Origin: CAZYBO01 sp964645205
Lineage (GTDB): Bacteria; Pseudomonadota; Alphaproteobacteria; Rickettsiales; SXRF01
Reading direction: 5' to 3'
DNA length: 64,000 bases
NCBI GenBank assembly: GCA_964645205.1
Contig: CAZYBO010000001.1
Coordinates: forward strand, 186,001-250,000
Position 1 is the stretch's first letter. The number at the start of each line of letters is the position of its first letter. The notes below the pieces were generated by a model. The model was not told where the DNA came from and made no database searches. It saw nothing but the letters and a program-made list of their open reading frames with translations. A program made the translations under genes and the position numbers. Of this stretch, positions 41,889-51,659 are shown piece after piece.

Positions 41889-43448
41889 ATGACGAAAAGC
41901 CGTTATCTACATCCCATTCTTTGTCTTTCCGTCAGCGCGGCTCTTTCCGGATGTTCGGTCGGACCGGATTTTTTTCGTCTGCCCGTACCGGATGTCAGCG
42001 GCTATACGGAAGACGCGTTGCCACCGCAAACTGCCTCGGTGGACACTGCGCAGGGTGCCGCACAAACCTTTGTGTCCGATAAGAATATTCCCGCCGAGTG
42101 GTGGAAAATTTTTGAGTCCGAACCACTCAATCGGCTTATCGCGCAAGCGCTGAAAACCAATCCCGACCTGCAGGCTGCCGAGGCACGACTGAAACAGGCG
42201 CAGGAAAATCTTTATGCCCAGCAAGGATCATCGTTTCCTACGGTGGATATTAACGTCGGTCGCACCCGTCAGAAATTCTCCAGCGCCACATTCGGGCAAC
42301 CCAATGCGCCGAGCAATATATTCACGCTTCATAATGCCTCGGTGGATGTATCTTATGGCATAGACATCTTTGGTAAATTGCGCCGCGCCGTGGAAGGGCT
42401 CGAGGCGCAAACCGAAGCCGAACGTTTTCGCTATGAGGCAGCATACCTGACACTCACCACTAATATCGTTACCGCCGCCGTTCAGGAGGCGTCTTTACGC
42501 GAGCAGATCGGAGAAACGGAAAATATTGTAGAAATCGAACGCGAACAGTTGAAGGTTCTGAATGGTCAACTGGAATTAGGCGGCATTGCTAAACAACCCG
42601 TGCTGGCGCAGGAGGCCAATCTGCAGCAGGTTCTGGCGAGTTTGCCCCCGCTGCAAAAACAACTGGCACAGACGCGCACGCAACTTGCCATACTGGTCGG
42701 GCAGACACCGGCTGAAAAACTGGATGCAACATTTGATCTTGCTTCATTGCATCTGCCGGAAGAACTGCCGGTAAGCCTTCCCTCCAGCCTAGTCGAACAG
42801 CGTCCCGATATTAAGGCCTCGGAAGCATTAATGCGCGCGGCCAACGCGCAAATCGGCGTGGCGACGGCCAATATGCTGCCGCAGATAAGCATTACCGGCA
42901 GCTACGGCAGTTCTACCCCAAGCTTTTCCGACCTGTTCTCGCCCACGTCCATCGTGTGGAATCTTGGGGCTGGACTTGCGCAACCCATTTTTCACGGTGG
43001 CCAGTTGCTGCATCGTAAGCGCGGCGCGGAAGCGGCCTATGATGAAGCCGCCGCCAGCTATAAATCAACCGTGCTGAATGCCTTTGGCAATGTCAGTGAT
43101 TCATTGACCGCACTGCAATACGATGCGGACACATTAAAAGCACAAGCCGCTGCTGCCGATGCCGCATCACAAAACCTGGAACTGGTAAACTCGCAGTATA
43201 AATTCGGCGGCATCAGCCATCTTTCATTGCTGGATGCACAGCGCAGCTACCAACAGAGCAAAATCGCGCTGATTCAAGCGCGTGCCGCGCGCATTGTCGA
43301 CAGTGCGGCATTGTTCCAATCGCTCGGCGGCGGCTGGTGGAATCGCGGCAAGGACATGGAATCTGCGCCAGTCGCCACGCCGGAAGAAATAGTCAAACCG
43401 CTGATTAACCCGCAGCAGCAAACAAAATCCGATGGAGAAAAATTATGA
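41889..43448 (+). CDS. Outer-membrane efflux lipoprotein, OprM/NodT type
   Basis: A 519-residue outer-membrane channel of a tripartite pump. Lipoprotein signal with lipobox ALSGC; SVGPDF at the mature N-terminus; two repeated efflux domains with long coiled helices (PDLQAAEARLKQAQENLYAQ; a second at about 300-480) and a C-terminal QYKFGGISHLSLLDAQR. Start at 41889. Overlaps the adaptor gene by 4 bases. Confidence 0.93.
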   Translation: MTKSRYLHPILCLSVSAALSGCSVGPDFFRLPVPDVSGYTEDALPPQTASVDTAQGAAQTFVSDKNIPAEWWKIFESEPLNRLIAQALKTNPDLQAAEARLKQAQENLYAQQGSSFPTVDINVGRTRQKFSSATFGQPNAPSNIFTLHNASVDVSYGIDIFGKLRRAVEGLEAQTEAERFRYEAAYLTLTTNIVTAAVQEASLREQIGETENIVEIEREQLKVLNGQLELGGIAKQPVLAQEANLQQVLASLPPLQKQLAQTRTQLAILVGQTPAEKLDATFDLASLHLPEELPVSLPSSLVEQRPDIKASEALMRAANAQIGVATANMLPQISITGSYGSSTPSFSDLFSPTSIVWNLGAGLAQPIFHGGQLLHRKRGAEAAYDEAAASYKSTVLNAFGNVSDSLTALQYDADTLKAQAAAADAASQNLELVNSQYKFGGISHLSLLDAQRSYQQSKIALIQARAARIVDSAALFQSLGGGWWNRGKDMESAPVATPEEIVKPLINPQQQTKSDGEKL

Positions 43449-44578
43449 AGAAAAAACGCATGCTCATCATGCTGGCCATCGTCGGCGTTATTCTAGGCGG
43501 TATATACGGCTTCCAAGTGTTCAAAGGCATCATGATTAAAAAATACATGGCCTCGATGGGTGGACAGGCGCAGACCGTTTCAACCACGGTGGCCGCAATG
43601 CAGGAATGGAATTCCAATCTCGAAGCGGTAGGCACGCTTCGCGCCGCCAAGGGTGTAGACCTCTCGACCGAAGTGGCGGGTGTCGTTGAGGAAATCCATT
43701 TCGATTCCGGCGAAGAGGCCAAAGCCGGAAAACTGCTGGTTAAGCTCCGCGCCGATGACGATACGGCCAAGCTGCGCTCGCTGGAAGCGGCGGCAAAGCT
43801 GGCGGAAAGCACCTATCAGCGCGATGTGAATCAATTAAAAATACAGGCGGTGGCGCAGGCGACGGTGGATATGGATGCCGCTAATCTGGCCAGTGCGAAA
43901 GCGCAGGTCGCCGAGCAGAAAGCATTAGTGGAAAAGAAATTCATCCGCGCGCCATTCGCGGGCAGCCTCGGCATCCGTAAAGTAGACGTCGGGCAATATG
44001 TGAGTCCCGGCACGGCGGTAGTCACGCTTCAGGCGCTCGACCCCATTTACCTGGATTTTTACCTGCCGCAGAATGCGCTGGCGCGGGTCAAAGAAAAACA
44101 AACCGTGCTGGTCAAAAACAGCACCTATCCGGATCAAAAATTCACCGGCACGATTTCCGCCATCAATTCCAAAGTGGACGAAGCCACGCGCAACGTGGAG
44201 GTTCGCGTATCGCTGGATAATGCCGAACACCTGTTGCTTCCCGGCATGTATTCCACCGTCAGCATCGATGTCGGCGAACCGCAGCAATATTTGACGCTGC
44301 CGCAAACCGCCATCACCTATAATCCGTATGGCGACACGGTATTCGTAGTGGAAGAAAAAGCCAAGGAGGACGGCGGCGAAAAACAACTCACCGCGCAACA
44401 GCGCTTCGTGACCTTAGGCCCGACACGCGGAGATCAGGTAGCCATCTTAAAAGGCATCAAGGAAGGCGACACCGTCATCACCTCCGGCCAGATCAAGCTG
44501 CAAAACGGTTCGGCAGTGAATGTGAACAATGATGTGCTGCCTGCCGATCAAGCCAATCCCGAACCGAGTAATCAATAG
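43445..44578 (+). CDS. RND efflux periplasmic adaptor
   Basis: A 377-residue membrane-fusion protein. N-terminal membrane anchor (MLIMLAIVGVILGGIYGF, no lipobox), lipoyl half motifs (LRAAKGVDLSTEVAGVVEEI; FIRAPFAGSLGIRKVDVGQY), alpha-hairpin between them, beta-barrel domain and a C-terminal domain. Bridges the inner-membrane pump and the outer-membrane channel. Three bases precede the pump gene start. Confidence 0.93.
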   Translation: MKKKRMLIMLAIVGVILGGIYGFQVFKGIMIKKYMASMGGQAQTVSTTVAAMQEWNSNLEAVGTLRAAKGVDLSTEVAGVVEEIHFDSGEEAKAGKLLVKLRADDDTAKLRSLEAAAKLAESTYQRDVNQLKIQAVAQATVDMDAANLASAKAQVAEQKALVEKKFIRAPFAGSLGIRKVDVGQYVSPGTAVVTLQALDPIYLDFYLPQNALARVKEKQTVLVKNSTYPDQKFTGTISAINSKVDEATRNVEVRVSLDNAEHLLLPGMYSTVSIDVGEPQQYLTLPQTAITYNPYGDTVFVVEEKAKEDGGEKQLTAQQRFVTLGPTRGDQVAILKGIKEGDTVITSGQIKLQNGSAVNVNNDVLPADQANPEPSNQ

Positions 44579-44580
44579 CC

Positions 44581-47500
44581 ATGAATTATACCGACATATT
44601 CATCCGCCGCCCTGTTCTTGCCACGGTTATCAGCCTAGTGATTCTGGTGATCGGCCTGCGCGCCGTATTCTCGCTGCCGGTTTTGCAATACCCGCGCACG
44701 GAAAACGCCGTGGTGACCATCACCACCGCCTATTATGGCGCGGATGCCGACGTGGTGGCGGGCTTTATCACCACGCCGCTGGAAAATGCCATCGCGCAGG
44801 CCAACGGCATCGACTTTATGACGTCTTCCAGCACCACCGGTCTTAGCACCATTACCGCCACTTTGCGCCTTAACCACGACGCAACGAAAGCCCTCACCGA
44901 AATCAACACCAAAGTCGCTTCGGTGCGCAACCAGTTGCCGCCGGAATCGCAGCAATCGGTTATTAACATTGCGGTCGGGGAATCCATTTCCTCCATGTAT
45001 ATCGGCTTTGGCAGCGATGTCTTGCCGTCGAACAACATCACCGATTTTCTGACGCGTGTGGTGCAGCCGAAAATACAGGCGGTAGAAGGTGTGCAAACGG
45101 CAGAGCTGCTCGGTGGGCAGAATTTCGCCCTGCGCGCCTGGCTCGACCCGCAGAAATTGGCCGCCTATCATTTAAGCGCAACCGATGTCAGCGCCGCGCT
45201 GTCGCGCAATAACTTCATTTCCAGCCTTGGCAACACCAAGGGACACATGGTGCAGGTTAGCCTCAACGCCTCCACCGGGCTGCATTCGCTGGAGGAATTC
45301 AAAAAGCTGGTGATTCGTCAGGAAGGCGGCGCACTGGTGCGGCTGGAAGATGTCGCCAACGTCACGCTTGGCTCGGACGATTATGAATCGCAGGTAGCAT
45401 TCGACGGCAAAAAAGCCGTGTATATCGGCATTAAAGTCGCGCCCTCGGCTAATTTACTGGAAGTCATTCAGGGGGTGCGTGATATTTTTCCCGATATTCA
45501 GGCGCAACTGCCGCAGGGCTTGAACGGCGAGATTGTCTATGACGCCACCAAGTTCGTCAACAGTTCGATTGACGAAGTGATACGCACACTGGTTGAGGGA
45601 TTGATTATCGTCACGCTGGTCGTATTCGCCTTTTTAGGCAACTGGCGCTCGGTACTGATTCCCACGATTGCCATTCCACTGTCGCTGATCGGCACCTTCG
45701 CCGTGATGCTGGCGTTCGGATTCTCGATTAACTTGCTTACTTTGCTGGCGCTGGTACTCGCCATCGGGCTTGTGGTGGATGACGCGATTATTGTGGTGGA
45801 AAACGTCAACCGCCATCTGGAAGAAGGGTACAATTCGTTCGACTCAGCCATCATGGCGGCGCGCGAACTAGGCGGGCCGATCATCGCCATGACCATCGTA
45901 CTGATCGCCGTCTATATTCCCTTGGGTTTCCAGGGAGGCTTAACCGGCGCGCTCTTTGTCGAATTCGCCTTCGCGCTGGTAGGCGCGGTCACGCTTTCAG
46001 GCGTGGTAGCGTTGACGCTTACCCCCATGCTATGCGCAAAACTTCTAAAACCCCACTCCAAAGAAGGGAATGGCTGGGAAGAACGGCTGGTTGCTTACAT
46101 CGACCGTAAGTTTGAAGGCCTGCAACATTTTTACCTGCGCCTGCTGCACGGCAGCCTGAATACGATTTCCGTTACCATCACTTTCGCACTGATTATTCTA
46201 GGCAGTATTTATTTCCTCTATAGCGGCTCGAAAAGCGAATTGGCACCGCAGGAAGATCAGGGCATTATCATCGCCTTTGCCTCTGCCGCGCCGACTGCCA
46301 CGCTGGAACAACGCATGCTTTATTCCAAACAGGTCTATGAAATTTTCTCGAAATATCCCGAAACCGATCATGTGTTCCAGCTCGACGTGCCGGGGCAGTC
46401 CATCGCCGGGCAGGTCATGAAACCGTGGGATGAACGCGACCGCACCACCAACGAACTGCAACCGATCATCCAGAAGGATATGGGAAATATCGCCGGGGTT
46501 CGCGCCGCTGTGTTCCAACCGCCGCCGCTGCCGGGAAGCAGAGGATTGCCGGTACAGATGGTGATTCAAACCACCGAATCCTTCGAGCGGTTAAACGAGG
46601 TAACACAGAGTTTCATGCAGGGCGTTCAAAAAACCGGCATGTTTATTTTCCTCGACAAGGATTTGAAATTCGACCGCCCGCAGGCCACGCTCAAAATCGA
46701 CCGTGACAAGGCGGCGCAGCTTGGCCTGACCATGAGCGATGTCGGCGCGGCTCTATCCTCCATGCTCGGCGGCGGCTATGTGAATTATTTCACCCTGTCA
46801 GGCCGCGCCTATAAAGTCATCCCGCAGGTGCAGCAGGATTTCCGGCTCAATACCGACCAGCTTTCCGGCTACTACATCAAAGCGGCGGACGGCACCTCGG
46901 TGCAGCTTTCCACCATCGCCCATATCGAAACCAAAACCGTGCCGCAATCCATCAACCATTTCCAGCAGCTTAATTCCGTCACGGTGTCAGGCGTTCTAGT
47001 GCCGGGTATCACCACCGGCGGCGCGCTTGAGCGCATGCGCGAGATTGCGAGGACCAGCCTGCCGCAAGGTTATTCGATAGATTATGCAGGGCAGTCGCGC
47101 CAATATGTGCAGGAATCCAGTGGCTTCCTTATTACCTTCGGCTTTGCCATCATCATTATTTTCCTGGCACTGGCCGCGCAGTTTGAAAGCTTCCGCGATC
47201 CGCTCATTATTCTGGTGTCGGTGCCGATGTCCATTGCCGGGGCATTGATTTTTATCAATTTAGGCATCGGCGGAGCCAGCTTGAATATTTATACACAAGT
47301 GGGTCTGGTGACGCTGATGGGGCTGATCAGCAAACACGGTATTCTCATCGTCGAGTTCGCCAATCGCTTGCAGGAAGAAGGTAAATCCAAGCGCGAAGCC
47401 ATTGAACAAGCAACCGGCATCCGCCTGCGCCCCATCCTGATGACGACGGCGGCGATGGTGCTTGGCGTGTTGCCACTCATTCTGGCAAGCGGCGCAGGTG

Positions 47501-47661
47501 CGGTGTCGCGTTTCAATATGGGACTGGTGATTGCCTCCGGGCTTACCATCGGCACGCTGTTCACCCTATTCGTCGTCCCCGCTGTTTATATGGTACTCGG
47601 CGCGGATCATCATAAGGATAAAACCCGTGTCAGCAGAGTTGATTCACTGACGCGGCCATAG
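44581..47661 (+). CDS. RND multidrug efflux permease (AcrB/MexF-like)
   Basis: A 1026-residue proton-driven pump with the N-terminal IFIRRPVLATVISL, twelve TM helices in two halves, the proton-relay region (IGLVVDDAIIVVENVNRHLE) and the C-half GLISKHGILIVEFANRLQEE with its Lys. Full length. The last few residues (about RVDSLTRP) are read from DNA that also encodes the broken metallophosphoesterase on the other strand, so the original C-terminus may have been replaced. Confidence 0.94.
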   Translation: MNYTDIFIRRPVLATVISLVILVIGLRAVFSLPVLQYPRTENAVVTITTAYYGADADVVAGFITTPLENAIAQANGIDFMTSSSTTGLSTITATLRLNHDATKALTEINTKVASVRNQLPPESQQSVINIAVGESISSMYIGFGSDVLPSNNITDFLTRVVQPKIQAVEGVQTAELLGGQNFALRAWLDPQKLAAYHLSATDVSAALSRNNFISSLGNTKGHMVQVSLNASTGLHSLEEFKKLVIRQEGGALVRLEDVANVTLGSDDYESQVAFDGKKAVYIGIKVAPSANLLEVIQGVRDIFPDIQAQLPQGLNGEIVYDATKFVNSSIDEVIRTLVEGLIIVTLVVFAFLGNWRSVLIPTIAIPLSLIGTFAVMLAFGFSINLLTLLALVLAIGLVVDDAIIVVENVNRHLEEGYNSFDSAIMAARELGGPIIAMTIVLIAVYIPLGFQGGLTGALFVEFAFALVGAVTLSGVVALTLTPMLCAKLLKPHSKEGNGWEERLVAYIDRKFEGLQHFYLRLLHGSLNTISVTITFALIILGSIYFLYSGSKSELAPQEDQGIIIAFASAAPTATLEQRMLYSKQVYEIFSKYPETDHVFQLDVPGQSIAGQVMKPWDERDRTTNELQPIIQKDMGNIAGVRAAVFQPPPLPGSRGLPVQMVIQTTESFERLNEVTQSFMQGVQKTGMFIFLDKDLKFDRPQATLKIDRDKAAQLGLTMSDVGAALSSMLGGGYVNYFTLSGRAYKVIPQVQQDFRLNTDQLSGYYIKAADGTSVQLSTIAHIETKTVPQSINHFQQLNSVTVSGVLVPGITTGGALERMREIARTSLPQGYSIDYAGQSRQYVQESSGFLITFGFAIIIIFLALAAQFESFRDPLIILVSVPMSIAGALIFINLGIGGASLNIYTQVGLVTLMGLISKHGILIVEFANRLQEEGKSKREAIEQATGIRLRPILMTTAAMVLGVLPLILASGAGAVSRFNMGLVIASGLTIGTLFTLFVVPAVYMVLGADHHKDKTRVSRVDSLTRP

Positions 47662-48192
47662 CCGAGTTGGTTGGAAATGATCCGGGTATTCCCGATTAGC
47701 TGATCGTCGCATTCATGTGTATGGCCATATACCCACAGGCGCGGCTGGTATTTTTTGATGACCTCCGACATGTCCAGCGAATTGAAGGCGGGCATCAACG
47801 GGCTATTTCGATATTGCGTCTTGGGATTCACTGCCGGTGCATGATGCGTAATAACCACGCGCGCGCCGGTCAGGTCTGTCTTGAACTAGGCCAGCAGCTT
47901 CTCCGCGAACGCTTCATGCATGCGGACGGTATCCTCCCGGCCTTAAAAGCTTTCCCTTCGCGGTCATGATATAGCGGTAATCATTCATCTGCTGCTGCGC
48001 CGTCAACATTGCCCGCTGGTCGCCACCCGAAAAATCCGTCCACATGCTGCCGCCGAAGAAATGAACCCCGCCGATGCTGATTGCCTCGTCCTGTAGCAAC
48101 GTCACGTTCGGATAACGAAGGTAGGCAGGAAGAATTCCGCCAACTGCTGAAAAGTTATCTTCAATAAACGCTTTGTAGAATAGTTTGCTCAT
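47658..48192 (-). pseudogene. Metallophosphoesterase, degraded
   Basis: From an ATG at 48192 (after AAGGAGAAG) the frame gives ISIGGVHFFGGSMWTDFSGG, then shifts by one base near 47940. The second frame has an in-frame TAG (expected Trp in KLLA-stop-FKTDL, near 47888) before ITHHAPAVNP, LMPAFNSLDM and GHTHECDD. The N-terminal metal-binding part (DxH region) is missing, and the 3' end stops at the efflux pump stop codon. Confidence 0.8.
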
Positions 48193-48227
48193 GGTTCTTC
48201 TCCTTGTTGTTGGTGTTCCCATGAATG

Positions 48228-48261
48228 CTTCTTATTCTCATCTAATCAACTGAATAAGAAG
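48228..48261. repeat. Perfect 10-bp inverted repeat at the left end of remnant B
   Basis: CTTCTTATTC and GAATAAGAAG separated by 14 bases, with the lysozyme stop codon in the loop. It may be a terminator without a T-run, or a mark of the element boundary. Confidence 0.5.
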
Positions 48262-48706
48262 GGATTTTACCGCTATAAATCGCTGCCTCCGCAGCCCTGC
48301 GCTTCACCAATCCCTTCAGCTTGCGGCCGCCAGCCCAGACCCATTTCATCAGTTCGGCTGGTACATCGTCGTGTTCTTCGCGGTTGACCTTTCTGCGGAG
48401 CGTGGAGCGTTGGAGCGCACCGCTACCCAGATTGAAGGTAAACGATACCAATGCATCGAACTGCCCCTGCGTGAGCGGCATAGCAATCAGGCGTACCACG
48501 GCGCGTTCTGCGACCGCCACATCCTGACGGAGCAGTTCCAACGCTTCGTTCTCGTCCACCCCGTCGAGAAACTGTTCCTTATTGGCTTCGGTAATCAGGT
48601 GACCATAGCCGATGGTGGGATAGCCTGCGGGACAGATATAAATGACTGGAGAGAACCCCTCAAAGCGGCAGATAAGGTCAAGCCCTTGCTTGGAAATGTG
48701 CCTCAT
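48242..48706 (-). CDS. Phage endolysin, GH24 lysozyme (remnant B)
   Basis: A 154-residue muramidase with the same E-x8-C-x5-T spacing (Glu16, Cys25, Thr31; RFEGFSPVIYICPAGYPT) and the IGYGH and FTFNLGSGAL motifs as the prophage A enzyme. The C-terminus carries about ten extra residues. The start overlaps the holin stop (ATGA). It appears intact. Confidence 0.92.
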   Translation of the reverse strand: MRHISKQGLDLICRFEGFSPVIYICPAGYPTIGYGHLITEANKEQFLDGVDENEALELLRQDVAVAERAVVRLIAMPLTQGQFDALVSFTFNLGSGALQRSTLRRKVNREEHDDVPAELMKWVWAGGRKLKGLVKRRAAEAAIYSGKIPSYSVD

Positions 48707-49128
48707 TTACCGCTCCTTAGTTTCGCCATAGCACGCTGGCCGAAGTAGAAACTGATGATACCAGCGAAGATCGCCTGATCTTCTGCCGTCCACAGCAGCC
48801 ATGGCATGTCAGCGGAAAACTGCATTACCTTCACCAGCGCATAGAGAATGAAGAAACTGTAGGCGATGACGGGGCGCACCGTGCCATTCAGCGCGTCCAC
48901 CCAGCGAATCCCTACGTTGTAGGTCTTGTAGAGGGCTTGGGATTCCGCGATGTCCGCATTCACCTGAATCTCCTCTAGGCGGTTCACATGCCCCTGCGCC
49001 TGTTGTTGCATCTGCAATTCGAGGATTTTAAGCTCGTGCTTGCGATCCTGCGCGTCACGGAACAGCTTCAGGAAGTCTGGGAAAGCGGCTGAGAGAAAGC
49101 CCAATAATGATCCGAGAAGTGTAATCAT
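48703..49128 (-). CDS. Holin, 3TM gene-transfer-release type (remnant B)
   Basis: A 141-residue homolog of the prophage A holin: MITLLGSLLGFLSAAFPDFL at the N-terminus, a charged middle and two C-terminal hydrophobic segments. Start at 49128 after GGGAGGATTTT. Four-base overlaps with both neighbours. Confidence 0.85.
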   Translation of the reverse strand: MITLLGSLLGFLSAAFPDFLKLFRDAQDRKHELKILELQMQQQAQGHVNRLEEIQVNADIAESQALYKTYNVGIRWVDALNGTVRPVIAYSFFILYALVKVMQFSADMPWLLWTAEDQAIFAGIISFYFGQRAMAKLRSGK

Positions 49129-49313
49129 AAAATCCTCCCTCCCAGTAAGACGACAAGCTGAAACAGCATGCCACCCAGGGCTAGGATTAAGGTGGTGAGC
49201 ATCCACCACATGACGCGCTCAATGCGGTCGAGCCGTCCTTCCAGCGACTTGTATCGCTCCGCGCACACGGCAACGTGTACGTCGAGATGTTCTGCTTCTT
49301 GTTCTTGGGTCAT
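49125..49313 (-). CDS. Small single-TM lysis-region protein (remnant B)
   Basis: A 62-residue protein starting at 49313 after TGGAGGAAAC, matching the protein at 8797-8985 (DVHVAVCAERYKSLEGRLDR; WWMLTTLILALGGMLFQLVV). The C-terminus is a membrane helix. Role uncertain, perhaps antiholin or spanin. Confidence 0.75.
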   Translation of the reverse strand: MTQEQEAEHLDVHVAVCAERYKSLEGRLDRIERVMWWMLTTLILALGGMLFQLVVLLGGRIL

Positions 49314-49327
49314 GTTTCCTCCAGGCA

Positions 49328-49352
49328 TAAAAAAACCGCCTCAAAGGGCGGC
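49328..49352 (-). terminator. Rho-independent terminator
   Basis: On the minus strand, CCGCC/GGCGG with a 6-nt loop is followed by seven T. It lies between the recombinase fusion gene and the lysis cassette, in the same place as the prophage A terminator at 9010-9031. Confidence 0.75.
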
Positions 49353-49378
49353 TGGTCTTGATTGATTAAAGGTTGGGT

Positions 49379-51214
49379 TTATTCGAAGTAGCCGTTGATC
49401 ATCGCCAGCCCGCGGATTACCTGCGATGCGGTTGCTGTGCCGACAGGCATACGCAGGATGATGTGCAGGAACGTGCCCGCTGCGACATAAATCGGTGCGT
49501 CGAGGTTCACATCAATTGGTGTGAGCGAGCCGCCAATGGCTGTACCAACAGGCATGGACTGGATTCCGAGTGGTACACGGCGCGGAGCGCGTGTTCCTGC
49601 TGTGACGGAATCTGCCGTGGCCAGCGATACTGCTGTTGCACCAACACCTAACGCCCATTGCAGCAGCGTTGGCGTGGTGGCGGAAGCCGCCCCCATATTA
49701 AAGGTTTCAATGCGAATGCCACGGATCACCAGATTGCGGTTTCCACCAGCCGCTGCGGCGGCGGGAACTTGGAATCCGAACAGTGCATAATCCGTTTCCA
49801 CTCCAGCCACTGCCGCAAACTGAAACTGCCCACCCAGCGTGGTGTAGCCTGCCGCCGTGTTGGAAAGCGTGGCAGATACAGGCGCGGTATTGTTCACATA
49901 GTTGGCTGATTGACCCATTGCCGAGCCACGAGGGTTGTTGTAGCTGCCATCAACACCATTTTTTCCTACAATCACACGCTCGACCAGGAGTTTGACAATG
50001 CGTTCCTGTTCCCTTGGAAATAGTTCATCCCAGATGCGGTCAATGTCGGCAAAGGCTTCGCGGATATGGAATTCCTTGATGTTGGTGTCGTGTTCCCGTG
50101 CTTGTTCCCACACCCTGACAATCATTTCTGGCGTTTTGAACAATGCCTTTAATTGCCCAAATACGATGCTTTCAATTTCACCTGCAGGGACGTTGCCGAC
50201 GGGGCAAGTGCCGCATGATTTTTTCATGACAGCGTTCGGGCTATAATAGCGGTAGAGCTTACCATTTTTGCGGGTGTGCGTTGGTGTCATGCCAGAGTCG
50301 CAGCCTGAGCAGCGCATAACGCTTTTCAGCAGAGCGGAGGGAATATGATGGTTTTGGATTTTGCGGACATGGGGGTCAATTGCTTTTATCGCTTGCGCTT
50401 TATCCCATATTTCTCGGTCAATAATTCCCTGATGTAAGCCAGGGTAGTATTGCCCTTTGTGACCAATGTCGCCGATGTAAACTCGGTTGCCCAATATTTT
50501 GTAAAGCGTTCCTTTATCAAGGTAACGGCCTTCTTTCGTTCTGCCGCTCTGGCTGCGGTAGGTTTTACTGCGGTAGCCTGTTTTGCGTAACTCAAGTACC
50601 AAGTCGGTGACTGAGCCAATTTCCGCGAACCGCGCGAAGATGTGCTGCACTGCCTTGGCTTCGGCTTCGTTAATCACCAGTTTGCGGTCAATGATATCGT
50701 ATCCCAGCGGCGGTACACCGCCCATCCACATACCTTTCTTTTTGGAGGCGGCAAACTTATCGCGGATGCGTTCGCCTGTGACCTCACGCTCAAACTGAGC
50801 GAAGGAAAGCAGCACGTTCAACATCAGTCGCCCCATAGAGGTGGTGGTGTTAAATTGCTGTGTCACGGAAACGAACGATACGTTCCGCCTGTCAAAAACT
50901 TCAATCAGTTTAGAGAAATCTGTAAGCGAGCGCGTCAGGCGGTCGATTTTATAAACCACCACCACATCCACTTTGCCATCCTCAATATCCTTCATCAGCC
51001 GCTTGAGGGCTGGGCGTTCAATCGACCCGCCGCTGAAACCGCCATCATCGTAATTGTCGGCAACAAGCGTCCAGCCTTCATGGCGTTGTGAAATAACGAA
51101 GGCTTCGCCAGCTTCGCGCTGTGCATCCAGCGAATTGAATTCTTGTTCTAACCCTTCCTCATGTGATTTGCGGGTGTAGACCGCTGCGCGGATTCTTTTC
51201 TTTGTTTCAAGCAT
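49379..51214 (-). CDS. Serine recombinase fused to a phage structural protein
   Basis: A 611-residue hybrid. Residues 1-430 are a serine recombinase (YTRKSHEEGLEQEFNSLDAQ; YDDGGFSGGSIERPALKRLM) with a zinc ribbon (MRCSGCDSG, then SCGTCPVG). It breaks off at VGKNGVDG, where prophage A continues for about 20 more residues. From about 432 a Gly/Ala/Thr-rich virion-type domain follows (SANYVNNTAPVSATLSNTAA; a C-terminal VIRGLAMINGYFE). The fusion is in frame near 49930. Catalytic residues are present. Confidence 0.88.
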   Translation of the reverse strand: MLETKKRIRAAVYTRKSHEEGLEQEFNSLDAQREAGEAFVISQRHEGWTLVADNYDDGGFSGGSIERPALKRLMKDIEDGKVDVVVVYKIDRLTRSLTDFSKLIEVFDRRNVSFVSVTQQFNTTTSMGRLMLNVLLSFAQFEREVTGERIRDKFAASKKKGMWMGGVPPLGYDIIDRKLVINEAEAKAVQHIFARFAEIGSVTDLVLELRKTGYRSKTYRSQSGRTKEGRYLDKGTLYKILGNRVYIGDIGHKGQYYPGLHQGIIDREIWDKAQAIKAIDPHVRKIQNHHIPSALLKSVMRCSGCDSGMTPTHTRKNGKLYRYYSPNAVMKKSCGTCPVGNVPAGEIESIVFGQLKALFKTPEMIVRVWEQAREHDTNIKEFHIREAFADIDRIWDELFPREQERIVKLLVERVIVGKNGVDGSYNNPRGSAMGQSANYVNNTAPVSATLSNTAAGYTTLGGQFQFAAVAGVETDYALFGFQVPAAAAAGGNRNLVIRGIRIETFNMGAASATTPTLLQWALGVGATAVSLATADSVTAGTRAPRRVPLGIQSMPVGTAIGGSLTPIDVNLDAPIYVAAGTFLHIILRMPVGTATASQVIRGLAMINGYFE

Positions 51215-51659
51215 GGCGGTAATCCTTCATTCGTTTCAGACCGAAGAAAACCAATCCGTTCCAGCGCGTGCCTGTTATCTTGCGTGCGATTGCCGAGAGG
51301 CTTGTATACCGCTGCCCTTTATATTCAAAACCATCCTCAAGCACGGCAACATGGTGTTCATGCCCATTCCATTCACGCATGAGTCGTGTGCCAGTAGCGG
51401 GGCGATGCACTTCAAGCCGCTTACGTTCCTTTGCTGGTTTATCCAGGTCACGTTCGCAGAGTGCAGAAAGTCGCTTATCGACTCGGCTGCTATCAACTCC
51501 GAAGGCAACCTCCTGAATGCGGTATGCGAGCCGTTTTACATAGTAGGGTTTGTTGAATGGAGGTGGATCAGTGCGATACAATTCCTTCCACATTTTCTTA
51601 AGCTCAGGCGCACCCATTTTTGGTAGAGCCGCAACCTGTGCCAGTACGTTGTTATTCAT
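51207..51659 (-). CDS. DUF2924 protein (recombinase cassette B)
   Basis: A 150-residue DUF2924 protein (ALPKMGAPELKKMWKELYRT; MREWNGHEHHVAVLEDGFEY; ITGTRWNGLVFFGL), homolog of the one at 32832. It overlaps the recombinase gene by 8 bases. Usually encoded directly before a serine recombinase. Confidence 0.88.
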   Translation of the reverse strand: MNNNVLAQVAALPKMGAPELKKMWKELYRTDPPPFNKPYYVKRLAYRIQEVAFGVDSSRVDKRLSALCERDLDKPAKERKRLEVHRPATGTRLMREWNGHEHHVAVLEDGFEYKGQRYTSLSAIARKITGTRWNGLVFFGLKRMKDYRHA

